Origin: Corynebacterium hansenii
Lineage (GTDB): Bacteria; Actinomycetota; Actinomycetes; Mycobacteriales; Mycobacteriaceae
Direction: 5' to 3'
Length of the DNA stretch: 64,000 nucleotides
Assembly: GCF_030408795.1 (NCBI RefSeq)
Contig: NZ_CP047211.1
Span: forward strand, 2,604,001-2,668,000
Part shown: one piece after another, positions 1-9,918 of the stretch
How the letters are laid out: every line of letters begins with the position of its first letter
How positions within the stretch are numbered: position 1 is the first letter of the stretch
The notes under the pieces: generated by a model
Database searches by the model: none
Told to the model about the DNA's origin: nothing
What the model saw: the letters and a program-made list of their open reading frames with translations, nothing else
Made by a program: the position numbers and the translations under genes

Positions 1-374
1 AGCGGGCGCGAACCGATCGCGTCGCCGCCGGGCAGGGCGACGACGGCCTCGCGGCAGCGGGCGGTCAGCGGACCGAGCACGCACACCGAGGCGCGGAACT
101 GCCGCACCGCGTCGAAGTCGGCCCGCGGCGACAATTCGGCCGGCACGTCGATGCGAACGACGTCGCGCTCCCGTGCCACGGTGCAGCCGAGACCCTCGAG
201 CACGTTCTGCATCAGCGGGACGTCGTCGATGGCCGGGCAGTTGGTCAGCACGGTCGTGCCCTCCGCCAGCAGCGCCGCGCCCATCAGCTTCAGCACGGAG
301 TTCTTCGCGCCGGCGACGCGGACCTGCCCGCTCAGCCGTGCGCCTCCCTTGACCAGGAATCGTTCATTCGCCAC
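1..374 (-). CDS. murA: UDP-N-acetylglucosamine 1-carboxyvinyltransferase (MurA), partial at the left edge
   Basis: Cytoplasmic enzyme that transfers enolpyruvate from PEP to UDP-GlcNAc, the first committed step of peptidoglycan synthesis. Only about 124 N-terminal codons are present; the gene runs off the window edge. Translation from the GTG at 374 opens [16 protein letters not shown], the usual MurA N-terminus, and has the substrate-binding Lys24/Asn25 pair in AGAKNS. In the fosfomycin-target loop ([11 protein letters not shown], near residue 118) the catalytic Cys of most bacterial MurA proteins is Asp, as known from mycobacteria. It is divergent from the cobalamin adenosyltransferase gene with 47 bp between the starts. 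GTG was chosen because it gives the family N-terminus and no suitable in-frame ATG is near. Confidence 0.93.
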   Translation of the reverse strand, partial: MANERFLVKGGARLSGQVRVAGAKNSVLKLMGAALLAEGTTVLTNCPAIDDVPLMQNVLEGLGCTVARERDVVRIDVPAELSPRADFDAVRQFRASVCVLGPLTARCREAVVALPGGDAIGSRP

Positions 375-421
375 GGGAACAACGAAACCACACTTTCGCC
401 GCCGCTGCCTAGAGTGGAGCC

Positions 422-1018
422 ATGTCCGTTCACTTGACCCGCATTTACACCCGCACCGGCGACGACGGCACCACCGGCCTGTCCGATTTCAGCCGCGTCC
501 CCAAGGATGATCCGCGCCTGGAGGCGTACGCGGATTGCGACGAGGCGAACGCCGTCATCGGCCAGGTCCTCGTCTTCGGCGAACCGTCCGAGGACGTCGC
601 CGCGGTGCTCCGGCACATCCAGAACGACCTCTTCGACGCCGGCGCCGACCTGGCCACCCCGATCGAGGAGAACCCGAAGTACCCGCCGCTGCGCATCACG
701 GAGGATTACGTCACCCGCCTGGAGGGCTGGTGCGATTCGTTCAACGAGGACCTGCCGGCGCTGAACTCGTTCATCCTGCCGGGCGGCACCAAGGCGGGCG
801 CGCTGCTCCACTCGGCGCGCGTGGTGGCCCGCCGCGCGGAGCGCAAGGCGTGGACCGCGGTGCGCGAGTTCCCCGACACCACGTCGGCGTGGCCGGCGAA
901 GTACCTCAACCGGCTGTCGGACCTGCTGTTCATCCTGTCGCGCGTGGCCAACGGCGGAGACGACGTCCTGTGGGTCCCCGGCGGCGAGCGCGGCGGCGAC
1001 GCCGGCTCCACCGAGTAG
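422..1018 (+). CDS. pduO: PduO-type cob(I)alamin adenosyltransferase
   Basis: ATP:cob(I)alamin adenosyltransferase, which makes adenosylcobalamin from reduced corrinoid and ATP in the cytoplasm. The 198-residue protein has the PduO/MMAB hallmarks: the ATP-binding N-terminal [11 protein letters not shown] (about residues 10-20), the central RVVARRAER helix and the C-terminal [14 protein letters not shown]. Length is normal for the family. The sequence CCTAGAGT lies about 10 nt before the ATG with no obvious Shine-Dalgarno, so the transcript may be leaderless. It lies between divergent murA and convergent ramA. The product would supply adenosyl-B12 for B12-dependent mutases and could provide ligand for the two riboswitches in this window. 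Confidence 0.93.
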   Translation: MSVHLTRIYTRTGDDGTTGLSDFSRVPKDDPRLEAYADCDEANAVIGQVLVFGEPSEDVAAVLRHIQNDLFDAGADLATPIEENPKYPPLRITEDYVTRLEGWCDSFNEDLPALNSFILPGGTKAGALLHSARVVARRAERKAWTAVREFPDTTSAWPAKYLNRLSDLLFILSRVANGGDDVLWVPGGERGGDAGSTE

Positions 1019-1041
1019 GAGGACGGGGAAGCCGGGCCGCC

Positions 1042-1092
1042 GCGTCGATCAGGGCACGGCGTCGATCAGGGCACGGCGTCGATCAGGGCAGG
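1042..1092. repeat. three tandem 17-bp units across the ramA stop codon
   Basis: GCGTCGATCAGGGCACG occurs at 1042-1058 and 1059-1075, and GCGTCGATCAGGGCAGG at 1076-1092. The last unit contains the end of ramA (stop at 1085-1083), so the other two are downstream duplicates carrying copies of the stop codon. The unit is not a multiple of three. Confidence 0.9.
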
Positions 1093-1919
1093 GCGCCGAT
1101 GCGGCGGGCGGCGTTGACCGCCTCGTACCGGGTGTGGGCGCCGAGCTTGCGCATCACCGAGCGCAGGTAGGACTTCACGGTTTCGGCGCCGATGCCCATT
1201 TCCTCGGCCGCCTCGACGTTGGTGTGGCCGAGCGCCACGCACGCCAGCACGTCGAGCTCGCGCGCCGACAGCTTGGTGGTCTGCTTCACGCGCACCGGCG
1301 TGACCATCTGGTCGCAAAGCTCCTCGAGCTCCTGGCGCAACTTCTCGTCGTCGACGCGGTTGGCCAGCATGCGCAGCTTCGAGTGGGTGGAGCGGACCTG
1401 CTCCCACTCGGCGCCGTTCATGACGCGGCCGCCCTTGCCGCCGGAAGCGCGGTCCATGTTGCGGCAGGCGTCCGCGACGGCCAGATCCTGCTCGAGGCAC
1501 CGGGCGGTCATGGTGACCTCCTCCAGCACCTTGTCCCCCAGCCGCACCGAGGAGTGCACACCGGCGTAGAGCAAGCCGCGCACCTGGCGGGCGACGATCA
1601 CGGGCACGGCGACGAGCGAGTGCAGTCCCTCGTCCTTGATGTTCTGGTCGTATTCGTGGGTGATCACCTTCGCGCGGAGGTAATCGCTGACGCCCACGGG
1701 CCGGCGGGTCGACATGACCCTGCCGCCGACGCCGGCACCGGATTCGATGACCAGATTGTGCATCGCCGGGGTGCGCAGCCCCACCCAGTGGCTGATCTGC
1801 ATCTTGCCGCCGTCGATGGCTTCCGCGTACATGGTCACCGGGATCCCGGTCGCGTTCTTGAGGGTGACCAGGGACGACTTGATTACCTCGTCGTCGTCCA
1901 GAATTCGGTGGGGATCCAT
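1083..1919 (-). CDS. ramA: LuxR-family regulator of acetate metabolism RamA
   Basis: Global transcription factor of corynebacterial carbon metabolism; in C. glutamicum RamA activates acetate, propionate and TCA-cycle genes and many others. The 278-residue protein has an N-terminal GAF-like sensor region (about residues 20-170) and a C-terminal LuxR helix-turn-helix (TKLSARELDVLACVALGHTN, then VEAAEEMGIGAETVKSYLRS). The last ~80 residues agree almost completely with C. glutamicum RamA as I remember it, hence the specific name. The ATG at 1919 is preceded by AGGAGG at good spacing and starts MDPHRI as expected. A TATAGT -10 box lies on the minus strand at 2004-1999. The 3' end carries a tandem microduplication. 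Confidence 0.93.
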   Translation of the reverse strand: MDPHRILDDDEVIKSSLVTLKNATGIPVTMYAEAIDGGKMQISHWVGLRTPAMHNLVIESGAGVGGRVMSTRRPVGVSDYLRAKVITHEYDQNIKDEGLHSLVAVPVIVARQVRGLLYAGVHSSVRLGDKVLEEVTMTARCLEQDLAVADACRNMDRASGGKGGRVMNGAEWEQVRSTHSKLRMLANRVDDEKLRQELEELCDQMVTPVRVKQTTKLSARELDVLACVALGHTNVEAAEEMGIGAETVKSYLRSVMRKLGAHTRYEAVNAARRIGALP

Positions 1920-2245
1920 CAACCTGCCTCCTGCTGCCCTACCTGCTGCGCCGCCGCCAGGTGACCCCGAGCGGGGGGCGCGTTTCCGTACAGGGGAAAC
2001 TATACCCTCCAAAAGGGTGCCCCTGCATTGAGGCGATTCTCACATTTTGACCGATGCCCCACCCCCGACGTTCATGAATATCTTCATTCAAATCATGCGG
2101 GTCCCCGAAGGCGTGCCCGTTTCCCACCCCCGAGCGGTCCCCGGGTGCGGGGCACGCACGAAAAAGACCGGCCGTCGGCAAGCGAAAACTCCGCTTGACG
2201 ACGGCCGGCCGGGAAACGTTCCCCCGTCAGCCGGGGGTCAGCCGG
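1920..2245. other. ramA promoter region and echA terminator; no gene
   Basis: This 326-bp gap holds the ramA promoter (minus-strand TATAGT at 2004-1999, transcript start expected near 1992) and the terminator of the valine operon (2161-2208). An AT-rich island contains a perfect interrupted palindrome TGAAT-N6-ATTCA at 2075-2090, about 155 bp upstream of the ramA start, which looks like a regulator site. No convincing short ORF was seen. Confidence 0.6.
2161..2208 (-). terminator. rho-independent terminator of the mmsA-echA operon
   Basis: Two-part hairpin: CCGGCCGTCG pairs with CGACGGCCGG, and an inner CAAGCG pairs with CGCTTG. On the minus strand it is followed by CTTTTT. It lies 38 bp past the echA stop. 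Its inner arm contains the dispersed motif GCTTGACGACG. Confidence 0.85.
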
Positions 2246-3025
2246 TCAGCGCTCCCACTCGGGCTTGCGCTTCTCGGCGAAGGCGTTCATGCCCTCGAAC
2301 TTGTCGGCCGTGGCGAACAGCGAGTAGAAGACGCGGCGCTCGTAGTGGATGCCCTCGGCCAGGGACGTCTCCAGCGCGCGGTCGACGGCGTCGGTGGCGA
2401 TGTAGGACGCCGTCAGCGGCATGCCGGCGACCTTCTCCGCGACCTTCGCGACCTCCTCGGCGAAGCCCTCCAGCGGCAGGATGCGCGAGACCAGGCCCGA
2501 CCGCTCGGCCTCCTCGGCGTCCATCATGCGGCCGGTGAGCACCAGGTCCATCGCCTTGTACTTGCCCACGGCGCGGGTCAGGCGCTGCGAGCCGCCCATG
2601 CCGGGGATGACGCCCAGGGTGATCTCGGGCTGGCCGAACTTCGCGTTGTCCGCGGCCAGGATGATGTCGCCCATCATCGCCAGCTCGCAGCCGCCGCCCA
2701 GCGCGTAGCCGGACACCGCGGAGATGATCGGCGTGCGCACGCGCGACAGGCGGTCCCAGCCGGAGAACAGCTCGTCCAGGTACGCGTCTTTGTACGAAAG
2801 GTCCTTCATCTCCTTGATGTCGGCGCCGGCCGCGAAGGCCTTCTCCGAGCCGATGATCACGATGGCGCCGATGCCGCGGTCGCGGTCGTAGCCCTCGGCG
2901 GCTTCCACCAGCTCGTTCATGACCGTGGAGTTCAGGGCGTTGAGCGCCTTGGGGCGGTTCAGCGTGATCGTGGCCACGCGCCCCTCGACGGAGGTGAGGA
3001 TGGTTTCGTAAGTGGCGTCGGACAT
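2246..3025 (-). CDS. enoyl-CoA hydratase (crotonase family)
   Basis: Cytoplasmic crotonase-fold hydratase that adds water across 2-enoyl-CoA; by context the substrate is probably methacrylyl-CoA in valine breakdown. The 259-residue protein has the classical pattern: oxyanion-hole segments [11 protein letters not shown] (near 65) and [12 protein letters not shown] (near 108), and the catalytic Glu region [19 protein letters not shown]. It ends KPEWER, a usual terminus for EchA proteins. It is the last gene of the operon, 9 bp after mmsB, and is followed by a strong terminator. No separate 3-hydroxyisobutyryl-CoA hydrolase is visible, so that step must be encoded elsewhere. Confidence 0.93.
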   Translation of the reverse strand: MSDATYETILTSVEGRVATITLNRPKALNALNSTVMNELVEAAEGYDRDRGIGAIVIIGSEKAFAAGADIKEMKDLSYKDAYLDELFSGWDRLSRVRTPIISAVSGYALGGGCELAMMGDIILAADNAKFGQPEITLGVIPGMGGSQRLTRAVGKYKAMDLVLTGRMMDAEEAERSGLVSRILPLEGFAEEVAKVAEKVAGMPLTASYIATDAVDRALETSLAEGIHYERRVFYSLFATADKFEGMNAFAEKRKPEWER

Positions 3026-3034
3026 TGGTTTCGC

Positions 3035-3952
3035 CTAGTTCCTTTCGTCGGAGGCCGTGCCATCGGCCCGGGTCTGTTCAATGATGGCAGAGAAGTCCAG
3101 GCCGCCGTTGCCGTCCGCCAGGAACCGCGAGTAAAGCTCGCGGGCCAGGCGACCCATCGGAGCGGAGGTGCCCGCGGTGTCCAGGGCGTGCTCGGCCAGG
3201 CCGAGGTCCTTGTCCATCAGCGCGGTGGCGAAGCCGGGCTTGAAGCCGTTGTTCGCCGGCGACGTCGGCACCGGGCCCGGGACCGGGCAGTTGACGGTCA
3301 GCGACCAGCAGGCGCCGGTCGAGTTCGAGACCACCTCGTGGAACGCCTCCGGCGACAGGCCCAGCTTCTCGCCGAGGACCATCGCCTCGCCGATGGCGAT
3401 CTGCTCGATGGCCAGCACCATGTTGTTGCAGACCTTCGCGGCCTGGCCGGCGCCCGAGTCGCCGCAGCGGACGATCGACCGGCCCATGTGCTCCAGCACC
3501 GGGCGGGCGCGCTCGACGTCGGCGGCGTCGCCGCCGACCATGAACGCCAGCGTGCCGGCGGCGGCGCCGGAGACGCCGCCGGAGACCGGGGCGTCGACGT
3601 GCCGGTGGCCGGCCGCGGCGACGCGGGCCGACAGCTCGCGGGCGTCGTCGACGGCGATGGTCGACGAATCGATGAACAGCGCCCCACCCGGGGTGGCGGG
3701 CAGCAGCTCGTCGTAGACCGCGCCCACGATCTTGCCGTTGGGCAGCATGGTGACCACGGCGTCGGCGGCGGTGACCGCGTCGACGGCGTTGTCGTGGACC
3801 GTGACGCCGGCGTCGGCGGCCGCCCGGCGGGCCTCCGGCGACGGGTCGGACCCGTGGACGGTCAGGCCGGCCTTGGCCAGGTTGGCGGCCATGGGGCCGC
3901 CCATGTTGCCCAGGCCGATGACGGCCACGGTGCGGATGTCGGTGGTGCTCAT
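3035..3952 (-). CDS. mmsB: 3-hydroxyisobutyrate dehydrogenase
   Basis: NAD-dependent oxidation of 3-hydroxyisobutyrate to methylmalonate semialdehyde in valine catabolism. The 305-residue protein starts with a Rossmann nucleotide-binding loop (VIGLGNMGGPMAANLAKAG, about 11-29), has the substrate motif DAPVSGGVSGAAAGTL (about 120-135) and the catalytic-Lys segment GQAAKVCNNMVLA (about 168-180). Length is normal. It lies between the acyl-CoA dehydrogenase (51-bp gap) and echA (9-bp gap), all on the minus strand. The 51-bp gap holds one copy of the dispersed 11-mer at 3985-3995. The assignment follows from the family signature plus the mmsA neighbour. Confidence 0.93.
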   Translation of the reverse strand: MSTTDIRTVAVIGLGNMGGPMAANLAKAGLTVHGSDPSPEARRAAADAGVTVHDNAVDAVTAADAVVTMLPNGKIVGAVYDELLPATPGGALFIDSSTIAVDDARELSARVAAAGHRHVDAPVSGGVSGAAAGTLAFMVGGDAADVERARPVLEHMGRSIVRCGDSGAGQAAKVCNNMVLAIEQIAIGEAMVLGEKLGLSPEAFHEVVSNSTGACWSLTVNCPVPGPVPTSPANNGFKPGFATALMDKDLGLAEHALDTAGTSAPMGRLARELYSRFLADGNGGLDFSAIIEQTRADGTASDERN

Positions 3953-4003
3953 CTCGGTTCTCGCTCCTCGTTGGTGGGGTGGTTCGTCGTCAAGCGGTCG
4001 GGG

Positions 4004-5161
4004 CTAGAAGGCCAGCGCGCCCTTCGCGGCGGCGCGGCCGATCATCATGCGCATGATCTCGTTGGTGCCCTCGAGGATGCGCATGACGCGCAGGTCGCGG
4101 ACGATGCGCTCGACGTCGTACTCCTCCAGGTAGCCGTAGCCGCCGTGGAGCTGCAGGGCCTCGTCGGCTACCTTGAAGCACGTCTCGGTGACGTGGAGCT
4201 TCGCCATCGCGCAGGCCTCGGCGTAGCCCGGGGCCTTGGTGTCCAGGGCATTCGCCGCGTGCGAGAGCATCAGGCGCGACGACTGCAGGCCGGCGGCCAT
4301 GTCCGCGATGCGGTGGCGCAGGGCGTCGTTGTCCACCAGGGAACCGCCGAAGGCCCTGCGGTCGCGCAGGTAGGACACCGCGCGGCCGAAGGCGAACTCC
4401 GCGCCGCCCAGCGCGCAGGCCGCGATGTTGATGCGGCCGCCGTTGAGCCCGCGCATGGCCATGGTGAAGCCCTTGCCCAGCCCCTCCTCGCCGCCGATCA
4501 GGCGGTCGGCGGGCACGCGCACGCCGTCGAACATGACCTGGGCGGTCGGCTGGTTGCGCCAGCCCATCTTCTTCTCGTTCGGGCCGAAGGACAGCCCCGG
4601 GGTGCCCTTGTCCACCAGGAACGCAGAGATGCCCTTGGCGCCCTCCTCGCCGGTGCGGGCCATGACCAGGTACACGTCCGACGCGCCGGCGCCGGAGATG
4701 AACTGCTTCACGCCGTCGAGGACCCACTCGTCGCCGTCCTTGACCGCGCGGGTCGACAGCGACGCGGCGTCCGAGCCGGCGTCGGGCTCGGTCAGGCAGT
4801 AGGAGCCCATGATCTCCATCGCCGCCAGCTTCGGCATGAACTCGGCGCGCTGCTCCTCGGTGCCGAACTCGTCGACCATCCACGTGACCATGTTGTGGAT
4901 GGAGAGGAAGGCCGAGGTGACCGGGCAGCCGCGGGCGATGCGGTTGAACACCACGACGCCGTCGGACCGGGTCAGGCCGGTGCCGCCGTGGTCCTCCGAG
5001 CAGTACAGGGCGCCCACGCCCAGCTCGGCCAGGCCGCGCATCTCGTCGACGGGGAAATGGTGGGTCGCGTCCCATTCGGCGGCGTTGGGCGCGATGTGCT
5101 TGGCCACGTACGCGTCGATGGTGTCGGCGAGCATCTTCTGGTCTTCGGTGATCCAGGTCAT
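4004..5161 (-). CDS. acyl-CoA dehydrogenase, probably isobutyryl-CoA dehydrogenase
   Basis: FAD-dependent alpha,beta-dehydrogenation of an acyl-CoA, passing electrons to ETF. The 385-residue protein has the three acyl-CoA dehydrogenase domains: YCLTEPDAGSDAASLSTRA (FAD/substrate contact), the C-terminal helix bundle with DRRAFGGSLVDNDALRHRIADM, LQLHGGYGYLEEYDVERIVRD, and the catalytic Glu in ILEGTNEIMR near residue 364. A Glu at this late position is typical of the short-chain and branched-chain group. Lying directly after mmsA and before mmsB, it most likely acts on isobutyryl-CoA; sequence alone cannot exclude 2-methylbutyryl-CoA. Confidence 0.9.
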   Translation of the reverse strand: MTWITEDQKMLADTIDAYVAKHIAPNAAEWDATHHFPVDEMRGLAELGVGALYCSEDHGGTGLTRSDGVVVFNRIARGCPVTSAFLSIHNMVTWMVDEFGTEEQRAEFMPKLAAMEIMGSYCLTEPDAGSDAASLSTRAVKDGDEWVLDGVKQFISGAGASDVYLVMARTGEEGAKGISAFLVDKGTPGLSFGPNEKKMGWRNQPTAQVMFDGVRVPADRLIGGEEGLGKGFTMAMRGLNGGRINIAACALGGAEFAFGRAVSYLRDRRAFGGSLVDNDALRHRIADMAAGLQSSRLMLSHAANALDTKAPGYAEACAMAKLHVTETCFKVADEALQLHGGYGYLEEYDVERIVRDLRVMRILEGTNEIMRMMIGRAAAKGALAF

Positions 5162-5236
5162 GGGTACCTTCCTGATCTTCCTGTGGTTCCGGCGGGTTTT
5201 CGCGGGCGGTGGGCGGTGGGCCGTGGCCGGTGGGGC

Positions 5237-6757
<1,521 letters not shown>

Positions 6758-6800
6758 GCCTGGTGTTCCCTTCGTCGCGGGCGGTTGCCCGCCGCAGTTC

Positions 6801-6818
6801 GGTTAATGATCACTAACC
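6801..6818 (-). promoter_or_regulatory. 18-bp palindrome upstream of mmsA, putative repressor operator
   Basis: GGTTAATGATCACTAACC is palindromic except for one base pair and is centred about 52 bp before the mmsA start. Size and position fit a TetR- or GntR-type operator, but no regulator gene is adjacent. The half GGTTAATGA also occurs at 28456-28464, upstream of the CoA-transferase gene. Confidence 0.6.
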
Positions 6819-6827
6819 GAAAAGGTA

Positions 6828-6843
6828 TGTGACGGGGGTCACG
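6828..6843 (-). promoter_or_regulatory. GlxR (CRP-type) site upstream of mmsA
   Basis: TGTGA-CGGGGG-TCACG matches the corynebacterial cAMP-receptor consensus TGTGA-N6-TCACA at 9 of 10 fixed positions. It lies about 70-86 bp before the mmsA start codon, next to the 18-bp palindrome, so the valine operon is probably under carbon-source control as well as a specific regulator. Confidence 0.6.
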
Positions 6844-7020
6844 AAATCTAGCCAGGGGCAAAAGCAATTCACGAACGGGGTTGGCGAGTGAAGATTGCGA
6901 ATCGCTTGTTAACTCTTGGATCCCCAGCATATGGGCCACCAACACCATTACCCACCTTGCTTTACGACGCCCCCGCGCACCCGATTCGCCGAACGAGTTT
7001 TCTTTTTGCGAATCCTCCCC

Positions 7021-7026
7021 TATGGT
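7021..7026 (+). promoter_or_regulatory. -10 element of the metE riboswitch transcript
   Basis: TATGGT lies directly upstream of the cobalamin riboswitch, so transcription would start near 7033. No clear -35 box is visible, which is usual in corynebacteria. Confidence 0.45.
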
Positions 7027-7034
7027 GAGCTGCG

Positions 7035-7227
7035 CAACAGGTTCCGCCCCCGCGTTCACCGCGGGGTGTCGGTCGCAAGAGGGAATCCGGTGAGAATCCG
7101 GAGCTGTCCCGCAGCGGTATGCCGGAACGAAAGCCGTCAGAGGCACTGGGGTCGATCCCTGGGAAGCGACGGCCGGTAGGTCCCCGCCCGATTGGGCGTC
7201 GCCGGCGAGCCCGAATACCTGCCCGTT
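7035..7227 (+). promoter_or_regulatory. cobalamin (AdoCbl) riboswitch upstream of metE
   Basis: The conserved core GAATCCGGTGAGAATCCGG, followed by AGCTGTCCCGCAGCGGT (7083-7118), is diagnostic. ACTGGG followed by CCCTGGGAAG comes next (7145-7166), and a degenerate B12 box at 7207-7224 (GAGCCCGAATACCTGCCC) closes the aptamer. About 180 nt of leader with further GC-rich hairpins separates it from the metE ATG; there is no evident poly-T terminator. High B12 would shut off the B12-independent methionine synthase. Confidence 0.93.
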
Positions 7228-7408
7228 GCGCCGGCTCATCCGATCCGGCTCACCGAGGGCGCCCGCGGACAGGCGCGACGTGGCAAAACCCGATGGGCGC
7301 GGACGTCGTTTCGGCGATGTCGCACACGCGCGTCTCCCATCGGATGCTCCCGCGTGCGGTCCGCGAGCGGCCCCGGTCTTTCTTGACGAGGATCGAGGAG
7401 ATCACCCA

Positions 7409-9781
7409 ATGACCGCATTTCCGAACCCGGCGGGACAACGCCCGCCGTTCATAGCCACGGTGCCGGGCTTCCCCCGCATCGGCGCCCACCGGGAGCTGAA
7501 GAAGGCCATCGAAGCCTACTGGCGCGACCCGTCGCTGGCGCCGGAGCTCGCGAACACCGCGGCGACGCTCATCGACCGCCGCCTGCGGCGCGCCACGACC
7601 ACCGGCCTGGATTCGGTGCCCGTCGGCACCTTCTCCTATTACGACCAGATGCTCGACGTCGCCGCGATGGTCGGCGCCCTGCCCGCCCGCGTCGACGGCA
7701 TCGCCGATTACCCGGAGGAGCAGGTGGCGGAGTCCGGGGGCCTGCTGCCGCCGTGGCTCGACCGCTACTTCGCGGCGGCCCGCGGCGCCGAGGGCATCCC
7801 GCCCCTCGAGATGACCAAGTGGTTCGACACGAACTACCACCACCTGGTTCCCGAGCTCGACGCCGCCCGCCCCTTCGCCGCCGATCCGTCGTTCCTGGTG
7901 TCGCAGGTGCGCGGGGCACGCCGGAACCACGTGCCGGCGCGGCCGGTGCTCATCGGCCCGGTGACGTTCCTGGCGCTGTCCAAGGCCGCCCCGGGCTCGC
8001 CCGGCGAGCCGCTGGACAGGCTGCCCGAGCTCGTCGACGTCTACCTGGGCATCCTCGACGCACTCGCCGCGGAGGGGGTGGAGTGGGTCCAGCTCGACGA
8101 GCCCGCCCTCAACACCGATCGCCTGCCGGCCGACCGCGGGGCGGAGGCGTCCCGGCAGTGGCGGCGCCTGGTGGCCCACGCCCATGGCCTCGGTTTGCGG
8201 GTGCTCGCCCAGACGTACTTCACGGGTGGGCAGCGGGCCGTCGATGTGCTGGCGGGCACCGGCGTGGACGCGATCGGCGTGGACTACGTCGCCGGTGATG
8301 CGCCGGATCTGTCGGCTCTCCCGGAGTCGACGCTGATCGTCGCGGGCGTCGTCGACGGCCGCAACGTCTGGCGCACGGACTGCGCCCGGGCGCTGGCCAC
8401 CCTCGCCGGCGTCGCCCGGACGCACCCGGTGGCGGTGTCGACGTCGTGTTCGCTCCTGCACGTCCCGCATTCGCTGGCGGCGGAGCCGTCGCTGGCGAAT
8501 GAGCCGGAGCTGCGGGCGCGGCTGGCGTTCGGCGAGGAGAAGATCATCGAGGTCGTCTCGCTCGCCCGCGCCCTGCACCACCCGGACGGCCAGCGCATCC
8601 GCCGCAACGGTTTCCTGGCCGAAGCGGAGGCCGCCGCGAATGGGGACCGGGCGGAGGAGCAGGGGAACGAGCGGGAGCGGGGTGCACGAGCCCCGGAGCA
8701 CCGGGTCCCCCGCCGGAAGGGCGGCGTCCACGATCGTTCGCCGTTCCCGCTTCGTCGCAAAGCCCAGGAGCGGGCCCTGGACCTGCCCCCGCTGCCGACG
8801 TCGACGATCGGTTCCTTCCCCCAGACGCCGGAGGTCCGCGCCGCCCGCGCGGCGTACGCCCGCGGCGAGTCGTCGGCCCGGGCGTACGAGGCCGCGATGA
8901 TCCGGGAGATCGTCAACGTCATCGGCGAACAGGAGCGCCTGGGCCTGGACGTGCTGGTGCACGGCGAGCCGGAGCGCAACGACATGGTGCAGTACTTCGC
9001 CGAGCAGCTCGACGGTTTCCACTGCACGTCGAACGCGTGGGTGCAGTCCTACGGCACGCGGTGCGTGCGCCCGCCGATCCTGCACGGCGACGTCTCGCGC
9101 CCGGCGCCGATGACGGTGCGCTGGTTCCGCGCGGCGCAGGACATGACGGAACGGCCGGTCAAGGGCATGCTCACCGGCCCGGTGACCATGCTGGCCTGGT
9201 CCTTCGTGCGCGACGACCAGCCGCTGGCGGACACCGCGCATCAGGTTGCTCTGGCGATCCGCGCCGAGTGCGAGGACCTGGAGGCGGCGGGCGCGCAGGT
9301 GATCCAGGTGGACGAGGCCGCGATCCGCGAGCTGCTCCCCCTGCGCCCGGAGGACCGCGACGAGTACGCGGAGTGGTCGGTGGAGGCGTTCCGCACCGCC
9401 ACCGGCGGACTGGCGGACTCCACCCAGCTGCACACGCACATGTGCTACTCGGATTTCGGGTCGATCCTCGACCTGATCCGGGACATGGACGCCGACGTGA
9501 CCACGATCGAGGCCGCCCGCGCCGGCTTCGAGCTCGTCGACGCCATCGCCGCCTCGGACTTCGACCTGCCCCTGGGCCCCGGCGTGTGGGACATCCACTC
9601 GCCGCGCGTGCCGGGCGTGGACGAGGTCACGGAGCGCATCGACCACGCCGCCCGCACCCTCGGCCCCGACCGGGTGTGGGTGGTGCCCGACTGCGGGTTG
9701 AAGACCCGCGGTTGGCCCGAGACCAGGGCGTCGTTGGACGCCCTCGTGAAAGCCGCCCGGAAGGTCCGGGCGTCGCTGTAG
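7409..9781 (+). CDS. metE: cobalamin-independent methionine synthase
   Basis: 5-methyltetrahydropteroyltriglutamate:homocysteine methyltransferase, the zinc-dependent last step of methionine synthesis. The 790-residue protein has the MetE N-terminal barrel (FPRIGAHRELKKAIEAYWRD, then YYDQMLD and KWFDTNYHHLVPEL) and the C-terminal catalytic barrel starting LPTSTIGSFPQTPEVR. Zinc ligands are visible in HTHMCYSDF and VVPDCGLKTRGWPE. The ATG at 7409 has GAGGAG about 8 nt upstream. The linker between barrels (about residues 405-450) is rich in Arg, Glu and Gly and does not look like the usual MetE linker, though its length is near normal. The riboswitch implies a MetH isoenzyme elsewhere. Confidence 0.95.
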   Translation: MTAFPNPAGQRPPFIATVPGFPRIGAHRELKKAIEAYWRDPSLAPELANTAATLIDRRLRRATTTGLDSVPVGTFSYYDQMLDVAAMVGALPARVDGIADYPEEQVAESGGLLPPWLDRYFAAARGAEGIPPLEMTKWFDTNYHHLVPELDAARPFAADPSFLVSQVRGARRNHVPARPVLIGPVTFLALSKAAPGSPGEPLDRLPELVDVYLGILDALAAEGVEWVQLDEPALNTDRLPADRGAEASRQWRRLVAHAHGLGLRVLAQTYFTGGQRAVDVLAGTGVDAIGVDYVAGDAPDLSALPESTLIVAGVVDGRNVWRTDCARALATLAGVARTHPVAVSTSCSLLHVPHSLAAEPSLANEPELRARLAFGEEKIIEVVSLARALHHPDGQRIRRNGFLAEAEAAANGDRAEEQGNERERGARAPEHRVPRRKGGVHDRSPFPLRRKAQERALDLPPLPTSTIGSFPQTPEVRAARAAYARGESSARAYEAAMIREIVNVIGEQERLGLDVLVHGEPERNDMVQYFAEQLDGFHCTSNAWVQSYGTRCVRPPILHGDVSRPAPMTVRWFRAAQDMTERPVKGMLTGPVTMLAWSFVRDDQPLADTAHQVALAIRAECEDLEAAGAQVIQVDEAAIRELLPLRPEDRDEYAEWSVEAFRTATGGLADSTQLHTHMCYSDFGSILDLIRDMDADVTTIEAARAGFELVDAIAASDFDLPLGPGVWDIHSPRVPGVDEVTERIDHAARTLGPDRVWVVPDCGLKTRGWPETRASLDALVKAARKVRASL

Positions 9782-9833
9782 CCGGCCGGCCGGCGGGCCT
9801 CCTACCGCCGGCCGCATGCTGCGGCGATGAATG

Positions 9834-9894
9834 AAAAGACCGCTTCCCCCGTACGCGTTCCGGCAGTCCGCGTGGCGGGGGGAGCGGTTCTTTT
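9834..9894. terminator. bidirectional terminator between metE and cbiO
   Basis: Hairpin with arms ACCGCTTCCCCC and GGGGGGAGCGGT (one G-T pair), flanked by AAAAG on the left and CTTTTC on the right, so it can end transcription from both convergent genes. Confidence 0.8.
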
Positions 9895-9918
9895 CGCTTT
9901 GCGACGCCCACGTGGGCG

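Noticed and set aside
8625..8770. Possible frameshifted or inverted segment in the metE linker
   Set aside because: The linker sequence is unusual, but the frame is open, its length is near normal and both barrels carry all ligands.
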